Of a stretch of 64,000 bases of DNA, positions 9,752 to 18,899 are shown in pieces; the stretch's first letter is position 1, and each line of letters opens with the position of its first letter. The translations under genes and the position numbers were made by a program. The stretch is taken from NCBI RefSeq assembly GCF_938039205.1, contig NZ_CALHVM010000056.1:124001-188000 (forward strand), read 5' to 3'. This DNA is from an uncultured Campylobacter sp. (GTDB lineage: Bacteria; Campylobacterota; Campylobacteria; Campylobacterales; Campylobacteraceae). A model generated the notes under the pieces. It had not been told where the DNA came from, searched no databases, and worked only from the letters and a program-made list of their open reading frames with translations.

Positions 9752-10651
9752 CTATAAAGCTGTATCGTCTTCTATTTGTCTCATTAGATCCTCGATATTT
9801 GCAGAATTTGCCTTATCGTTATATATCTTAAGAACACTTATAGCATCATCTTTTTGCTTTAGGTTATATTTTGACTTTGCAAATATTATCCAGCTCTCTT
9901 CATTATTGCTATCAAGCTCATTTGCTATCAACGCCCATTTTTCACTATTTTTATAGTCCTTAACATCATAGTATCTTCTTGCAATAAGTAGTGCAATGTC
10001 AGAGCTATTTGATTTTTCAAATTTTGCTGTTAATTCATCTACCGAAACTTCAGAACCAGAAGATTGTATTTGGAATTTGTTTATATTTTGCAAGCCACCA
10101 ATACTCTTTGCGGGTATGTGTTTTTCAGAATCAAAATTTAGTTTTTCTTCTGTTGGAGTGGCTACTGCCACTTGTTTTCCGCCAATATTTTTTTGAGTAT
10201 TGCTAGCTCTCTGTGTATCTTGTTGTATATCGCTTGCATTTACCCAGCCGTGTTGCTGAATTTCTGTATTTATATTATCTGAAGTATCTTCGTTTGCAAT
10301 GCTACTATTTTGCGTGTTTGGCGTGCTTTCGGTTCCGCCAAAATTATCAGAATTTAGCAATGTATTATTACTTGGATCGATTTTCTGCTCAGGCTCAATA
10401 TTTTCAGAATGTTTTATAATCTTTTGACTATTTTCCCTGGTATCATTACTAATTGTTGTGTTATTTGTATTATTTATTAGTGAATCTTTTAATAAATAAA
10501 AAGTAAGCGATGACACAGAAACAGATATAGCTAAAACAGCTGAAATAGCATATATATAGTTTTTTTTATCCGAAAACTTAAACTCTTTTCTCTTTTTGTC
10601 GTAGGCTCTCCATCGCCTTTCTAGCTCCAATATTTCATATGTTTCAAGCAT
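9752..10651 (-). CDS. ctsX: Membrane-anchored TPR-like protein at the ctsX position
   Basis: This 299-aa protein has a basic N-terminus, one transmembrane segment at about residues 30-55, a long Asn/Ser/Thr-rich linker and a C-terminal helical region (residues about 205-295). That end reads like tetratricopeptide repeats (ARRYYDVKDYKNSEKWALIA, then AKSKYNLKQKDDAISVL). It overlaps the upstream ATPase gene by 8 nt. The ctsX name rests on position between ctsP and ctsE rather than on sequence identity. A role as a periplasm-facing scaffold of the DNA-uptake machine is inferred. Confidence 0.65.
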   Translation of the reverse strand: MLETYEILELERRWRAYDKKRKEFKFSDKKNYIYAISAVLAISVSVSSLTFYLLKDSLINNTNNTTISNDTRENSQKIIKHSENIEPEQKIDPSNNTLLNSDNFGGTESTPNTQNSSIANEDTSDNINTEIQQHGWVNASDIQQDTQRASNTQKNIGGKQVAVATPTEEKLNFDSEKHIPAKSIGGLQNINKFQIQSSGSEVSVDELTAKFEKSNSSDIALLIARRYYDVKDYKNSEKWALIANELDSNNEESWIIFAKSKYNLKQKDDAISVLKIYNDKANSANIEDLMRQIEDDTAL

Positions 10652-11465
10652 CTATAAGCTCCGATTTGATGGCTGCCATCTCTAAAATTTTTGTTACCAT
10701 TTTGTCACCGCCTATTATAGTTGGTTGATTTGCATCAAAATATTCGTAAAGTTCAAAAATATTAAACATTAATTTATTTAGCATTCTTAAATTTCCCTGG
10801 CTTAATTCATTTAGAAGACGAAATTGTTCTTCGGTAAATTTTAAAAAAATATAAAAAAACTGACTATTTTGTAACTTATTTTCCAAATAAACTTTCATCT
10901 CCTCTGTATCGATAGAGCCCATCTCTATACTTTCCCAAACTCTTGACTTAAAGTAATCTCTCGATAGTACATCTTTATCAATCGTTTCGTGCGTGGCGAA
11001 AACAAATTTAAATAGACCGCTATCTGACATTATACGAATTTTTTCTAGTAAAATCTCAGGATAAAGCTGTGACTCGTCAAGAATAACTATTACTGGTTTT
11101 TTATCTTGACTATCTTCGATTTTAGCTTCGTATATTTTAATAAACTGCTCATAGCTTTCAATTTTTTCCTGAGATTCTTTTCTAAAAATACCTTCATACA
11201 ATGATTTTACAAATTCTGATTCATTGAAAAAGGGATATGGAAAAAAAATAATGTCACTACGATCTTTAAGATCGCTGACAATTTTTTTTAGCAAGAATGT
11301 TTTTCCGCACCCAGGCTTGCCGTAAAATAAAATTAACTTGACAGGCTTTTGTAACAAATCTAAAATTTTTTTATATGCAATAATAGACTTATCTAAATTT
11401 ATGTAGTTATTTTCTTGTGCTACATCAATAAATATATTTTTTAGAGTAGTATATTTATTGCTCAT
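10644..11465 (-). CDS. ctsP: ExeA/GspA-like AAA ATPase CtsP
   Basis: A 273-aa AAA ATPase with Walker A YGKPGCGKTFLLKK near residues 48-61 and Walker B VIVILDES near residue 125. A C-terminal helical lid includes SQGNLRMLNKLMFNIFELYEYF. It resembles ExeA/GspA-type ATPases that accompany secretins and pseudopili. It overlaps ctsD by 11 nt and the ctsX-like gene by 8 nt, so translation is probably coupled. The name follows the C. jejuni operon order. Confidence 0.8.
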   Translation of the reverse strand: MSNKYTTLKNIFIDVAQENNYINLDKSIIAYKKILDLLQKPVKLILFYGKPGCGKTFLLKKIVSDLKDRSDIIFFPYPFFNESEFVKSLYEGIFRKESQEKIESYEQFIKIYEAKIEDSQDKKPVIVILDESQLYPEILLEKIRIMSDSGLFKFVFATHETIDKDVLSRDYFKSRVWESIEMGSIDTEEMKVYLENKLQNSQFFYIFLKFTEEQFRLLNELSQGNLRMLNKLMFNIFELYEYFDANQPTIIGGDKMVTKILEMAAIKSELIDA

Positions 11466-13056
11466 ACGTTGACCTCGAAAAACCTAAATCTTTAAGAGAC
11501 TGATTGATTGGTGTAGTATTTGATGTGTCAACTATTCTTGGGGTTATAATAAATACAAGTTCTGTTGTCCTAAGATTATCTTTTGTGCTTTTAAATGCAT
11601 GTCCAAGCACAGGGATGTCTCCCAAGAATGGTACCTTTGTATTTTCCTTGCCTTTAGACTGAGCTATAAGCCCACCTAAAACGATTGTATCACCGCTATT
11701 TACCTGCACAACAGTAGAAAGCTTTTTTTGTATAGTATCTGGTGCGATTTCTCTTATGGTTGTACTTTGCCTAACATCATCTTCATTGTATTTGAAGCTG
11801 CTAAGAGATGGATTAATACGGAGCATAATCTTATTATCGTCTGAAACCTCTGGTAAAATGTTAAGCAAAATTCCTATAAAAACAGAATATTGCTTATAGG
11901 TTATAGTGGTTTTACCATTTAAAGCGTTATTGTTTTGACTTTCTTCCTGAACTCTATAGTTTACATTATCTCCCACGGAAATTAGGGCCTGTTGATTATT
12001 TAAAGTTGTAATTTTCGGGCTTGAAACAACTTTTGTTCTTCCATTTGTTTCTAGAAAATTTAAAACGCCGTCTAAATTAAAATTAAAACCTGCAATCAAA
12101 TTCATGCTTTGAGAAAAACCACCGCCAAGACCGTTTCCTCTATTTGACCAAAATAGGTCATTTGCCGGAATCATTCCATATGTTCTGCTTAAAGTGGTCG
12201 TAGGATTACCAGCGGCGTCTTGTCCTACTGTTTCAGTTACGCCAGTTACAACCGTACGATTGTATAATCCGGTTTTAAAACCTATATTAAATTTACTCCA
12301 GTCAACACCTTTTGTGTAGCTATTGGCAAGCTCTACAGATATTATAGATACATCTATGACTACTTGTTTTTTAAGTCTTTCTTGAATATCTTTAATGTAT
12401 TCAGAAACTCTCCTAAGCTGTGCTGCTGTGCCGGTTACAGTGACTAATCCTGCATTGGCATTGATGATAGGATCTGGCGCAACGATACTTTCTGTCGTAT
12501 TGTTTAGTATCGCTTTAATTTCAGTATCTAATTTTTCCCAAAAATCAAACTTTTCAACTGTTCTTATTATATTATCAAGCTTGCCACCGCCCTTAGTAAT
12601 ATCTGTAGATCCACTATCTTCTTCTCTCTCTCCTACTTCTATTGGGGCAGAATCAACAGAGGCTTTTGTTATAGCGGTTCCTTCTCTTACGGATGTTATA
12701 TAATCAATTTTAAAAGTTTTTGTCTGAAGGGATGAAATTTTTAATATATCTTGAGAAAAGGTATAGCTCATATCTTTTTCAGATAGTAAAAGGCTAAAAA
12801 TTTCATTCAATGTTTTATCTTTTATATTGATTCCAAAAAGAGGTTCGCTTATGGCGTCTTTAGCAAATTGATCTTTTGTAACAACACTAAAATGACACAT
12901 ATCGGATAGTTGCGTCAACACCTCTTGAACTGAAACTTGTTCATTAATTTTAAGATTAAAAACCCTTTTTTCACAACCATTGCCATATGCTGATGTTAAC
13001 GATATTGCGGCTATAATAGATATTTTAAATAATTTATTTAATTTTGATAATGACAT
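11455..13056 (-). CDS. ctsD: Secretin CtsD (PilQ/PulD family outer-membrane channel)
   Basis: This 533-aa protein has an N-terminal export signal, then a short STN-like domain (VSVQEVLTQLSDMCHFSVV), N-domain repeats and the C-terminal secretin core. Typical motifs are RTKVVSSPKITTLNNQQALI near residue 340 and the terminal GDTIVLGGLI...VPFLGDIPVLGHAFK segment. It should form the outer-membrane pore for DNA import in competence. It overlaps the PilP-like gene by 11 nt. Confidence 0.92.
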   Translation of the reverse strand: MSLSKLNKLFKISIIAAISLTSAYGNGCEKRVFNLKINEQVSVQEVLTQLSDMCHFSVVTKDQFAKDAISEPLFGINIKDKTLNEIFSLLLSEKDMSYTFSQDILKISSLQTKTFKIDYITSVREGTAITKASVDSAPIEVGEREEDSGSTDITKGGGKLDNIIRTVEKFDFWEKLDTEIKAILNNTTESIVAPDPIINANAGLVTVTGTAAQLRRVSEYIKDIQERLKKQVVIDVSIISVELANSYTKGVDWSKFNIGFKTGLYNRTVVTGVTETVGQDAAGNPTTTLSRTYGMIPANDLFWSNRGNGLGGGFSQSMNLIAGFNFNLDGVLNFLETNGRTKVVSSPKITTLNNQQALISVGDNVNYRVQEESQNNNALNGKTTITYKQYSVFIGILLNILPEVSDDNKIMLRINPSLSSFKYNEDDVRQSTTIREIAPDTIQKKLSTVVQVNSGDTIVLGGLIAQSKGKENTKVPFLGDIPVLGHAFKSTKDNLRTTELVFIITPRIVDTSNTTPINQSLKDLGFSRSTYEQ

Positions 13057-13444
13057 TTTTATTTGCCCCTTTTGTTAAATTTAAGTCAATTTTTTCATCT
13101 TTATTTGCTAAAGTAATACTTTTGGATCCAATGTTTACCAGTTCATATTCACCTATTTTATCTTTTACCCGATACCAATGTCCGCTAATTTTAGCTTTGT
13201 TGCTAAATATTGCTTGTAAATCAAAAGTTTGATTATCCGAAACATTATTGTTATTTTCAATGCTAATGGCTTTTGTTTTTAAAAAAGGATCAGATATGGT
13301 TTTTAGTTCGGATTCATTTAAGCCTTTACGTTGCTCATTTATCGCGCCGAATAACTGATTATAATGCTCTATCTCTTCTTGAGAATTATCCGCCATGGAT
13401 ATAGAGCAAAATATCGCTAAAAAAAACAAAGCACAAGTTTTCAT
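13034..13444 (-). CDS. Small exported PilP-like protein of the competence operon
   Basis: A protein of 136 aa from the ATG at 13444. That start is preferred because it gives a clean signal peptide (KTCALFFLAIFCSISMA) and overlaps the previous stop as ATGA. The C-terminal part (GHWYRVKDKIGEYELVNI, then KSITLANKDEKIDL) matches the beta-fold of PilP/GspC-like periplasmic adaptors that link secretin to inner membrane. No lipobox Cys was seen. The gene symbol is left open. Confidence 0.6.
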   Translation of the reverse strand: MKTCALFFLAIFCSISMADNSQEEIEHYNQLFGAINEQRKGLNESELKTISDPFLKTKAISIENNNNVSDNQTFDLQAIFSNKAKISGHWYRVKDKIGEYELVNIGSKSITLANKDEKIDLNLTKGANKNVIIKIK

Positions 13445-14094
13445 TGATATTTCATCCCCCATATATAAATTCCCATATTTCCTCTTAGTTTGCCATTTGT
13501 AGAATTTATATCTATATTATTCACATCTACTACCAATTTTGATTCTTCAATAGCATTTATATAGCTTACGATATCCCTATAATCACCGTCGACAGATATA
13601 TTTACATCAAGTACTTGCTCTATTTTCTGAGCATTAGGTTCTTTAAATGTATTTATTATTTTTGTTATTTTTACATTATTCTTATTTGCTAAAAATGCTA
13701 AATTATCTAAAAAATCAGCCCAACTCTGTTCATTAAAAATTAGATATGATAGCTCTTTTAACTTATTATCAAAATATTGATTCATGTTTTGGGCATCAGC
13801 GAGCTTATTTTGCTGTTGTAATAACTCGTTTTGTTTTTTATTTATCATAAAATTTCTATCGTTACCTTGGCTAACGGTGCTCAAATAAGAGTTTACCTTG
13901 TTTAGATCCTGGGTTATTCGATCATTTTCCCTTATTGAGTCATCATAATAATTTTGCGCATATGGTATTACCGCATAGTATGCTATTGCAACAGATAAGA
14001 AAAAAGCAACAATTAACATCATTGTTACTTCGCTAGGTTTTTTTTCATCAAAATAGTTATCGATTTTTGTAAGTGTATTATCTTTTTTCATCAT
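13441..14094 (-). CDS. PilO-like inner-membrane protein of the competence operon (possibly CtsR)
   Basis: This 217-aa protein has a single N-terminal transmembrane segment (about residues 22-45), a coiled coil (residues 50-105) and a C-terminal alpha/beta domain. The layout is that of PilO/GspM. The segment VDGDYRDIVSYINAIEES near residue 160 is like the PilO core. By order it corresponds to the gene upstream of the secretin region in C. jejuni (ctsR), but this name is uncertain. It overlaps neighbours by 4 nt on both sides. Confidence 0.6.
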   Translation of the reverse strand: MMKKDNTLTKIDNYFDEKKPSEVTMMLIVAFFLSVAIAYYAVIPYAQNYYDDSIRENDRITQDLNKVNSYLSTVSQGNDRNFMINKKQNELLQQQNKLADAQNMNQYFDNKLKELSYLIFNEQSWADFLDNLAFLANKNNVKITKIINTFKEPNAQKIEQVLDVNISVDGDYRDIVSYINAIEESKLVVDVNNIDINSTNGKLRGNMGIYIWGMKYQ

Positions 14095-15602
14095 TTAATC
14101 TTTATAGTAACATTTGTTTCATATGAGGGTACCCCATATTTTTTATCTAATAAAATTTCTTTTGTTAATATAGAGTATTTATCGGAGGTATTTATATTTT
14201 GCATCAACTCCGTTAACTTTTTTTCATCTTTGCTTACTAATGTAACTTTCATGTCTCTATTTGAGTTATTTATTCTTGCGGTTTGTATATCTTTGTTGTT
14301 TATTAGATTGCTGAGCTCAAATAACACAACGCCCTTCATCGGATAACTAACTTTTTTATCATAAATTTCTTTAATAGTATTTTTTCTAAAATCAATTACA
14401 ACTTGTTCTTCCTCGATAGATTTTGATACGCCTGAAATTTGTTGTTCAAGGGCTGCTATTGCCCCTTCTATCCTTATTTTATCTGCATTATTGATTTCAT
14501 ATTCGCTTTTTTTATCGGCAGTGTCTACGTCGGTAATAATTCCTGATACATAAAGATACAATGGATATAGTAATCCAATTAGTAGCCCAAGCAGTGTATA
14601 TAGTATTAATTTACCGCTATTGCGTTGAAATAGCGGTAGTGGTCGTAGAAAATTGGAAAAGTTAAAATCGTTTTCTTGCGTTTCTTTGTAATATTGTGAA
14701 TTGATTGCCATAATATTGTGAATATTATCAACTTCAACCTCTTTTGAATTTATGGCAATATTTAGATCAAGGTAATTAGTAGGTATACTTACTTTCTCTT
14801 GTATAAATTCTGCAAAATTACCCATTTTTACGTCAGTTACTAAATTTATATTTGAAACATTTGATCCTAGAAAGCGACTTAAACTATTTATTAAGTCTCC
14901 TATATAATAGGAAATTTCATCAAATATTTCAACTATAAAATCCCTACTTCTATCATCTTGAGTATTTGTTCCATTTTTTATAATATTTAAAAAAACATTA
15001 TCGTTTAGCTTATTGCCGCTTAAAGTAGCAAATTTTTCGCTAATATTTTTTATTGAATACCTAAGTGGTCTTGATTGAACATACTCTCCGTTTTGATAAA
15101 TAGCTATAAAAGCATCATCATCCTGCAACACCACGAAAGCATCGGTATTTTGGGCTGAAAGCATATTTTTTTTATAAAGCGCATGAAACATTAGCGGGGC
15201 AGCCACCACATAGTCTATATACGGAATTTTTTTAAGAGCCAAAGAGAATAATTGATCGGTTGATAAAATGTCAGATATAAATACGTTAAAAATTTTAGTT
15301 TCAGACGATATGCCTAAAGTTTCGTTATACACAATTTTATACTCAGAAGACGGATCTAGACCAAACTGCTCATAAGCCTTGATTGTTATTAAATTTGATA
15401 TATCATCCTCGTCCGTTGATAGCGGTATTTCTACACTACCCGACATGATATCTTTATATTTGATATACGACATAAAAAAACTATTTTTATTTGCTTTGCT
15501 TAGGTCTATTTGGGAAATTTTATTACCCGAAAAGGCATATGAAGTTTGCAAATACGGATCATGCGTTACTATGTTTGCCACTTCATTTTTATTTTTTGCC
15601 AT
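14091..15602 (-). CDS. PilM/PilN-like protein, first gene of the competence operon
   Basis: This 503-aa protein looks like a fusion of two pilus components. Residues 1 to about 315 could be an actin-like PilM region (for example DAFVVLQDDDAFIAIYQNG). A transmembrane helix follows at about residues 330-352, then a PilN/GspL-like periplasmic domain containing a coiled coil and MKVTLVSKDEKKLTELMQNI. It is first in the operon behind a good promoter. The fusion reading is from architecture only and no ATPase motif could be confirmed by eye. Confidence 0.5.
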   Translation of the reverse strand: MAKNKNEVANIVTHDPYLQTSYAFSGNKISQIDLSKANKNSFFMSYIKYKDIMSGSVEIPLSTDEDDISNLITIKAYEQFGLDPSSEYKIVYNETLGISSETKIFNVFISDILSTDQLFSLALKKIPYIDYVVAAPLMFHALYKKNMLSAQNTDAFVVLQDDDAFIAIYQNGEYVQSRPLRYSIKNISEKFATLSGNKLNDNVFLNIIKNGTNTQDDRSRDFIVEIFDEISYYIGDLINSLSRFLGSNVSNINLVTDVKMGNFAEFIQEKVSIPTNYLDLNIAINSKEVEVDNIHNIMAINSQYYKETQENDFNFSNFLRPLPLFQRNSGKLILYTLLGLLIGLLYPLYLYVSGIITDVDTADKKSEYEINNADKIRIEGAIAALEQQISGVSKSIEEEQVVIDFRKNTIKEIYDKKVSYPMKGVVLFELSNLINNKDIQTARINNSNRDMKVTLVSKDEKKLTELMQNINTSDKYSILTKEILLDKKYGVPSYETNVTIKIK

Positions 15603-15675
15603 TTTTAAGCATCCTTCAATATAAACTTCAAATTCTAAGTTAGTTTTGCCCTATACTAGGCAACTTGCCACATTC

Positions 15676-15681
15676 ATTATA
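15676..15681 (-). promoter_or_regulatory. Probable promoter -10 of the competence operon
   Basis: On the minus strand the sequence ATGGTATAATG contains a perfect -10 box preceded by an AT-rich stretch, typical of Campylobacter sigma-70 promoters. It lies about 74 nt before the first operon ATG, leaving a leader of some 60 nt. Confidence 0.6.
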
Positions 15682-15709
15682 CCATAAAAATATATGACTT
15701 AATAATTAT

Positions 15710-16579
15710 TTATAAAATATTCAAGCTTTTTATAGTTTTTTCGTCTTTGCGCCAGTCTTTTTTAACGACTACAACGAGCTTTACGAGGATTTTTTGTCCC
15801 GTAAAATTTGATATTAACTTTCTTGAATTTATCCCGATTCTTTTGATAGTTTGACCATTTTTTCCTATAATTATAGACTTATGTGTCTCGCGTTCGGTGA
15901 TTATGGTGGCATAAATTTCAGTTATATCTGGTTTTTCTTTGACTTTGTCTATGAGCACGTCGGTAGAGTAGGGGATCTCGTCGCTTAGATTATCATAGAG
16001 TGCCTCTAGGATAAATTCACGAAAAATTTCTTTTTCGTTTGTCGGCGTTAAAAATTCCGGATCGTAAAAATACTCATGTTCTGGCAAAAGCTTGCAAATT
16101 TCATCTAAAAGCGGCTTTTTGTATGTTTGCTTTTTGACGCTAAAAGGCAAAAGTGCGGTAAATTTGTCTTGAAATTTTTGATACTGTGTGATTTTTTCCA
16201 ACACCTTGGCGTTTGAGACTTCGTCAACCTTGGTGAGCACCAAGATATGTGGTTTTTGTGGATTTAAATTTAAAAATTTAACGTAATCGTCTATGCTGTC
16301 GTGAATAGGCGCCAAAAACACGATCGCTTCGCAGTCGCCCATCGATTTTATCGCTTCGTTTATCATTAGTTTATTTAGCGTCTTGTTGCTCTCGTGAAGT
16401 CCAGGCGTATCGGTAAAAACGATCTGATCTTCGCCGTTCATCACGATACCGCTGATCTTGCGCCTCGTGGCGTTTTGCTTGTGCGAGACGATGGTGATTT
16501 TCGCATCAAGCAAAAAATTTAAAAGCGAGCTTTTGCCTGCATTCGTACGGCCTATGATGCTTACAAAGCCTGATTTCAT
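15710..16579 (-). CDS. era: GTPase Era
   Basis: Era binds 16S rRNA and helps mature the 30S subunit. The 289-aa protein has the G1 motif GRTNAGKSSLLN at residues 8-19, G3 DTPG, and G4 TKVD. A C-terminal KH domain carries IIIGKNGQTIKRIG near residue 245. It overlaps hslU by 4 nt and is the last gene of the argG-rplI-hslV-hslU-era minus-strand group. Confidence 0.97.
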   Translation of the reverse strand: MKSGFVSIIGRTNAGKSSLLNFLLDAKITIVSHKQNATRRKISGIVMNGEDQIVFTDTPGLHESNKTLNKLMINEAIKSMGDCEAIVFLAPIHDSIDDYVKFLNLNPQKPHILVLTKVDEVSNAKVLEKITQYQKFQDKFTALLPFSVKKQTYKKPLLDEICKLLPEHEYFYDPEFLTPTNEKEIFREFILEALYDNLSDEIPYSTDVLIDKVKEKPDITEIYATIITERETHKSIIIGKNGQTIKRIGINSRKLISNFTGQKILVKLVVVVKKDWRKDEKTIKSLNIL

Positions 16580-17898
16580 AAGATATATCTCGCCAGGTCT
16601 TGATCCTCGACGACGTCTGAGAGACGCTTTTCTACGAGAGCCTTATCTATCTCTACTGTTTCGCCGCCGTGCTCGTTAGCCTCAAAGCTAATATCTTCGA
16701 TCACGCGCTCGATCACGGTATGTAGGCGTCTAGCTCCGATATCTTCCATTTTTTCGTTGGCGTTTTGAGCGATTTTTGCGATAGCTTTTATGGCATCATC
16801 CGTAAATTTAAGCTCCACGTTTTCGGTTTTTAAAAGCGCTTGGTACTGCTTCAGCAGCGAATTTTTAGGCTGAGTTAAAATTTGATACAGCGCGTTTTCA
16901 TCTAGGCTATCAAGCTCAACTCGCAGCGGGAAACGCCCCTGAAGCTCGGGGATTAGATCGCTTGGCTTGCTGATATGAAAGGCGCCTGCAGCAATAAAAA
17001 GGATATGGTCGGTCTTTATGGCGCCGAATTTGGTCGTCACCGTCGAACCCTCCACGATAGGTAGTAAGTCGCGTTGCACGCCTTCTTTGCTCGGATCTTG
17101 CCTGCCCGAGTTTCCGGAGCTCACCGCGACTTTATCGATCTCGTCGATAAAGATTATGCCCTCGTTTTCGGCTCTTCGCACGGCTTCGGTTTTGATGCTC
17201 TCCATATCTAAAATTTTATCGCTAGCTTCGTTTTTGAGCGCCTCTTTTGCGTCTTTTACCTTCATCTCTTTTTTGACGGTTTTGTTGCTTAGGCCGATGA
17301 TTTTGACGAAGCTCTCTTGCATTTGCGCCATATCGGGCGGTACGTTCGCACCCGCGTCAAAGCTATTTTGCACGATCTCTATCTCGATGCTTAGATCATC
17401 TAGATCGCTGTTTTCGAGCCTACTCATCATCTTTTCGTAGCTTTTTTCGTAGTCTGCTTTTTTCTCTTCGCTTGCGCCTGTAGGTAGAGGCGGCAGGAGT
17501 TTTTTTATTATCTTATCTTTTACATATTCGTCGATTTTCTCGCGATTTTTCTCGCGCTGTTCGGCTTTGACCAAATTTACCGACGCAGCCGCCAGGTCGC
17601 GCACCATACTTTCTACGTCGCGTCCGACGAAGCCCACTTCGGTGTATTTGCTGGCTTCTACTTTGATAAACGGCAAGCCCATCATCTTTGACAGACGCCT
17701 TGCGATCTCGGTTTTGCCCACGCCCGTCGAGCCTATCATCAGGATGTTTTTTGGCATGATATCGTCTTGCATCGTTTTATCTAGCTTCATCCTGCGGTAG
17801 CGGTTTCGTAGCGCGATGGCGATGATCTTTTTGGCGTCCTTTTGCCCGATGACGTAATCGTCTAAAAATTTCACTATCTCTTTTGGGGTTAAATTCAT
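16576..17898 (-). CDS. hslU: ATP-dependent protease ATPase subunit HslU
   Basis: The unfoldase partner of HslV, 440 aa. It begins with the typical LTPKEIVKFLDDYVIGQ and has Walker A GSTGVGKTEIAR near residue 57. An inserted I-domain follows (about residues 110-230), then Walker B GIIFIDEIDK and the C-terminal DIGARRLHTVIERV segment ending in the LARYIL tail that docks into HslV. It follows hslV by 7 nt. Confidence 0.97.
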   Translation of the reverse strand: MNLTPKEIVKFLDDYVIGQKDAKKIIAIALRNRYRRMKLDKTMQDDIMPKNILMIGSTGVGKTEIARRLSKMMGLPFIKVEASKYTEVGFVGRDVESMVRDLAAASVNLVKAEQREKNREKIDEYVKDKIIKKLLPPLPTGASEEKKADYEKSYEKMMSRLENSDLDDLSIEIEIVQNSFDAGANVPPDMAQMQESFVKIIGLSNKTVKKEMKVKDAKEALKNEASDKILDMESIKTEAVRRAENEGIIFIDEIDKVAVSSGNSGRQDPSKEGVQRDLLPIVEGSTVTTKFGAIKTDHILFIAAGAFHISKPSDLIPELQGRFPLRVELDSLDENALYQILTQPKNSLLKQYQALLKTENVELKFTDDAIKAIAKIAQNANEKMEDIGARRLHTVIERVIEDISFEANEHGGETVEIDKALVEKRLSDVVEDQDLARYIL

Positions 17899-17905
17899 CT
17901 TTTCT

Positions 17906-18439
17906 CTATTCTAAAACGTAGGTTTTTATGTTCGTGTTCGTATAAATGCAAATTTCGCCAGCGATCTTTAGGCTCTCTTTTACGAGCTCTTCTTCGTCGA
18001 TCTGGGCAAATTTATCCAGCGCTCTTGCGGCGGAGAGAGCATAGTTTCCGCCGCTTCCTATAGCGGCTATTTTGCCGTCTTCGGGCTCTACAACGTCGCC
18101 TGTTCCGCTCAAAAGAAAAATTTTCTCTCTATCAAGCACCAGCATCATGGCTTCTAGTTTGCGCAGGTATTTATCCTTGCGCCACTCTTTGCTAAACTCG
18201 ATCACCGCCTTTAGCAGGTCGCCTTTGGCGTGCTCGAGGTTGTTTTCAAACATATCAAAGAGATTAAACGCATCTGCGGTACTGCCGGCAAAGCCCGCTA
18301 GGACCTTGCCGCCGTGGATTTTGCGTATTTTTACCGCATTGCCTTTTAGCACCGTGTTGCCAAAGCTCACTTGTCCGTCGCCGCCGATGACCGATTTATT
18401 CTTGCCTTTGTAGGCTAAAATGGTAGTCGCGTGAAACAC
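17906..18439 (-). CDS. hslV: ATP-dependent protease peptidase subunit HslV
   Basis: The 177-aa proteasome-like peptidase forms the degradative chamber. Mature HslV uses an N-terminal Thr; here TT occurs at residues 5-6 after MFHA, so a four-residue leader must be removed. The conserved GGDGQVSFGNTVLKGNAVKIR and AGFAGSTADAFNL motifs follow. It directly abuts rplI upstream. Confidence 0.97.
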   Translation of the reverse strand: MFHATTILAYKGKNKSVIGGDGQVSFGNTVLKGNAVKIRKIHGGKVLAGFAGSTADAFNLFDMFENNLEHAKGDLLKAVIEFSKEWRKDKYLRKLEAMMLVLDREKIFLLSGTGDVVEPEDGKIAAIGSGGNYALSAARALDKFAQIDEEELVKESLKIAGEICIYTNTNIKTYVLE

Positions 18440-18886
18440 TTATTCGCCCTCGACGTCTAGTTTTAGCGTAGCTCGTACGGCGTGGCCGAGCTTGACGTCC
18501 ACTTCGTAGATACCGGTCGCTTTTATAGTGTGCGCAAAATCAAACGCCTTTTTATCTACGACTAGATGATGATTTTTTTCTAGCGCTTCTGAAATTTCAT
18601 CCTTCGTTACCGCGCCAAATAGCGCGCCGTTTGCTCCGAGCGGCTTTTTAACTTTGAGCGTGATTTTTTCGATCTCGGATTTTAGTTTTTCTATATTTGC
18701 GATCTCGTATTTTAGCTCCTCGGCCTTGCGTTTTTGTTCGGCTTCGTACTGGCGCAAAACATCGGGAGTCGCGGCTTTAGCAAAGCCTTTGCCGATTAGG
18801 AAGTTATTTCCGTAGCCTTCCTTTACCTCTTTGATTTCGCCGGCTTTTCCGAGCGATTTTACGTCTTTTATTAGTAGTACTTTCAT
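18440..18886 (-). CDS. rplI: 50S ribosomal protein L9
   Basis: A 148-aa protein with the L9 N-terminal rRNA-binding domain (MKVLLIKDVKSLGKAGEIKEV...GYGNNFLIGKGFA). A long connecting helix follows, rich in Lys and Glu at about residues 45-75, then the C-terminal domain with LGANGALFGAVTKDEI. It lies 13 nt after argG and abuts hslV. Confidence 0.97.
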   Translation of the reverse strand: MKVLLIKDVKSLGKAGEIKEVKEGYGNNFLIGKGFAKAATPDVLRQYEAEQKRKAEELKYEIANIEKLKSEIEKITLKVKKPLGANGALFGAVTKDEISEALEKNHHLVVDKKAFDFAHTIKATGIYEVDVKLGHAVRATLKLDVEGE

Positions 18887-18899
18887 TTTTATCCTTTAT

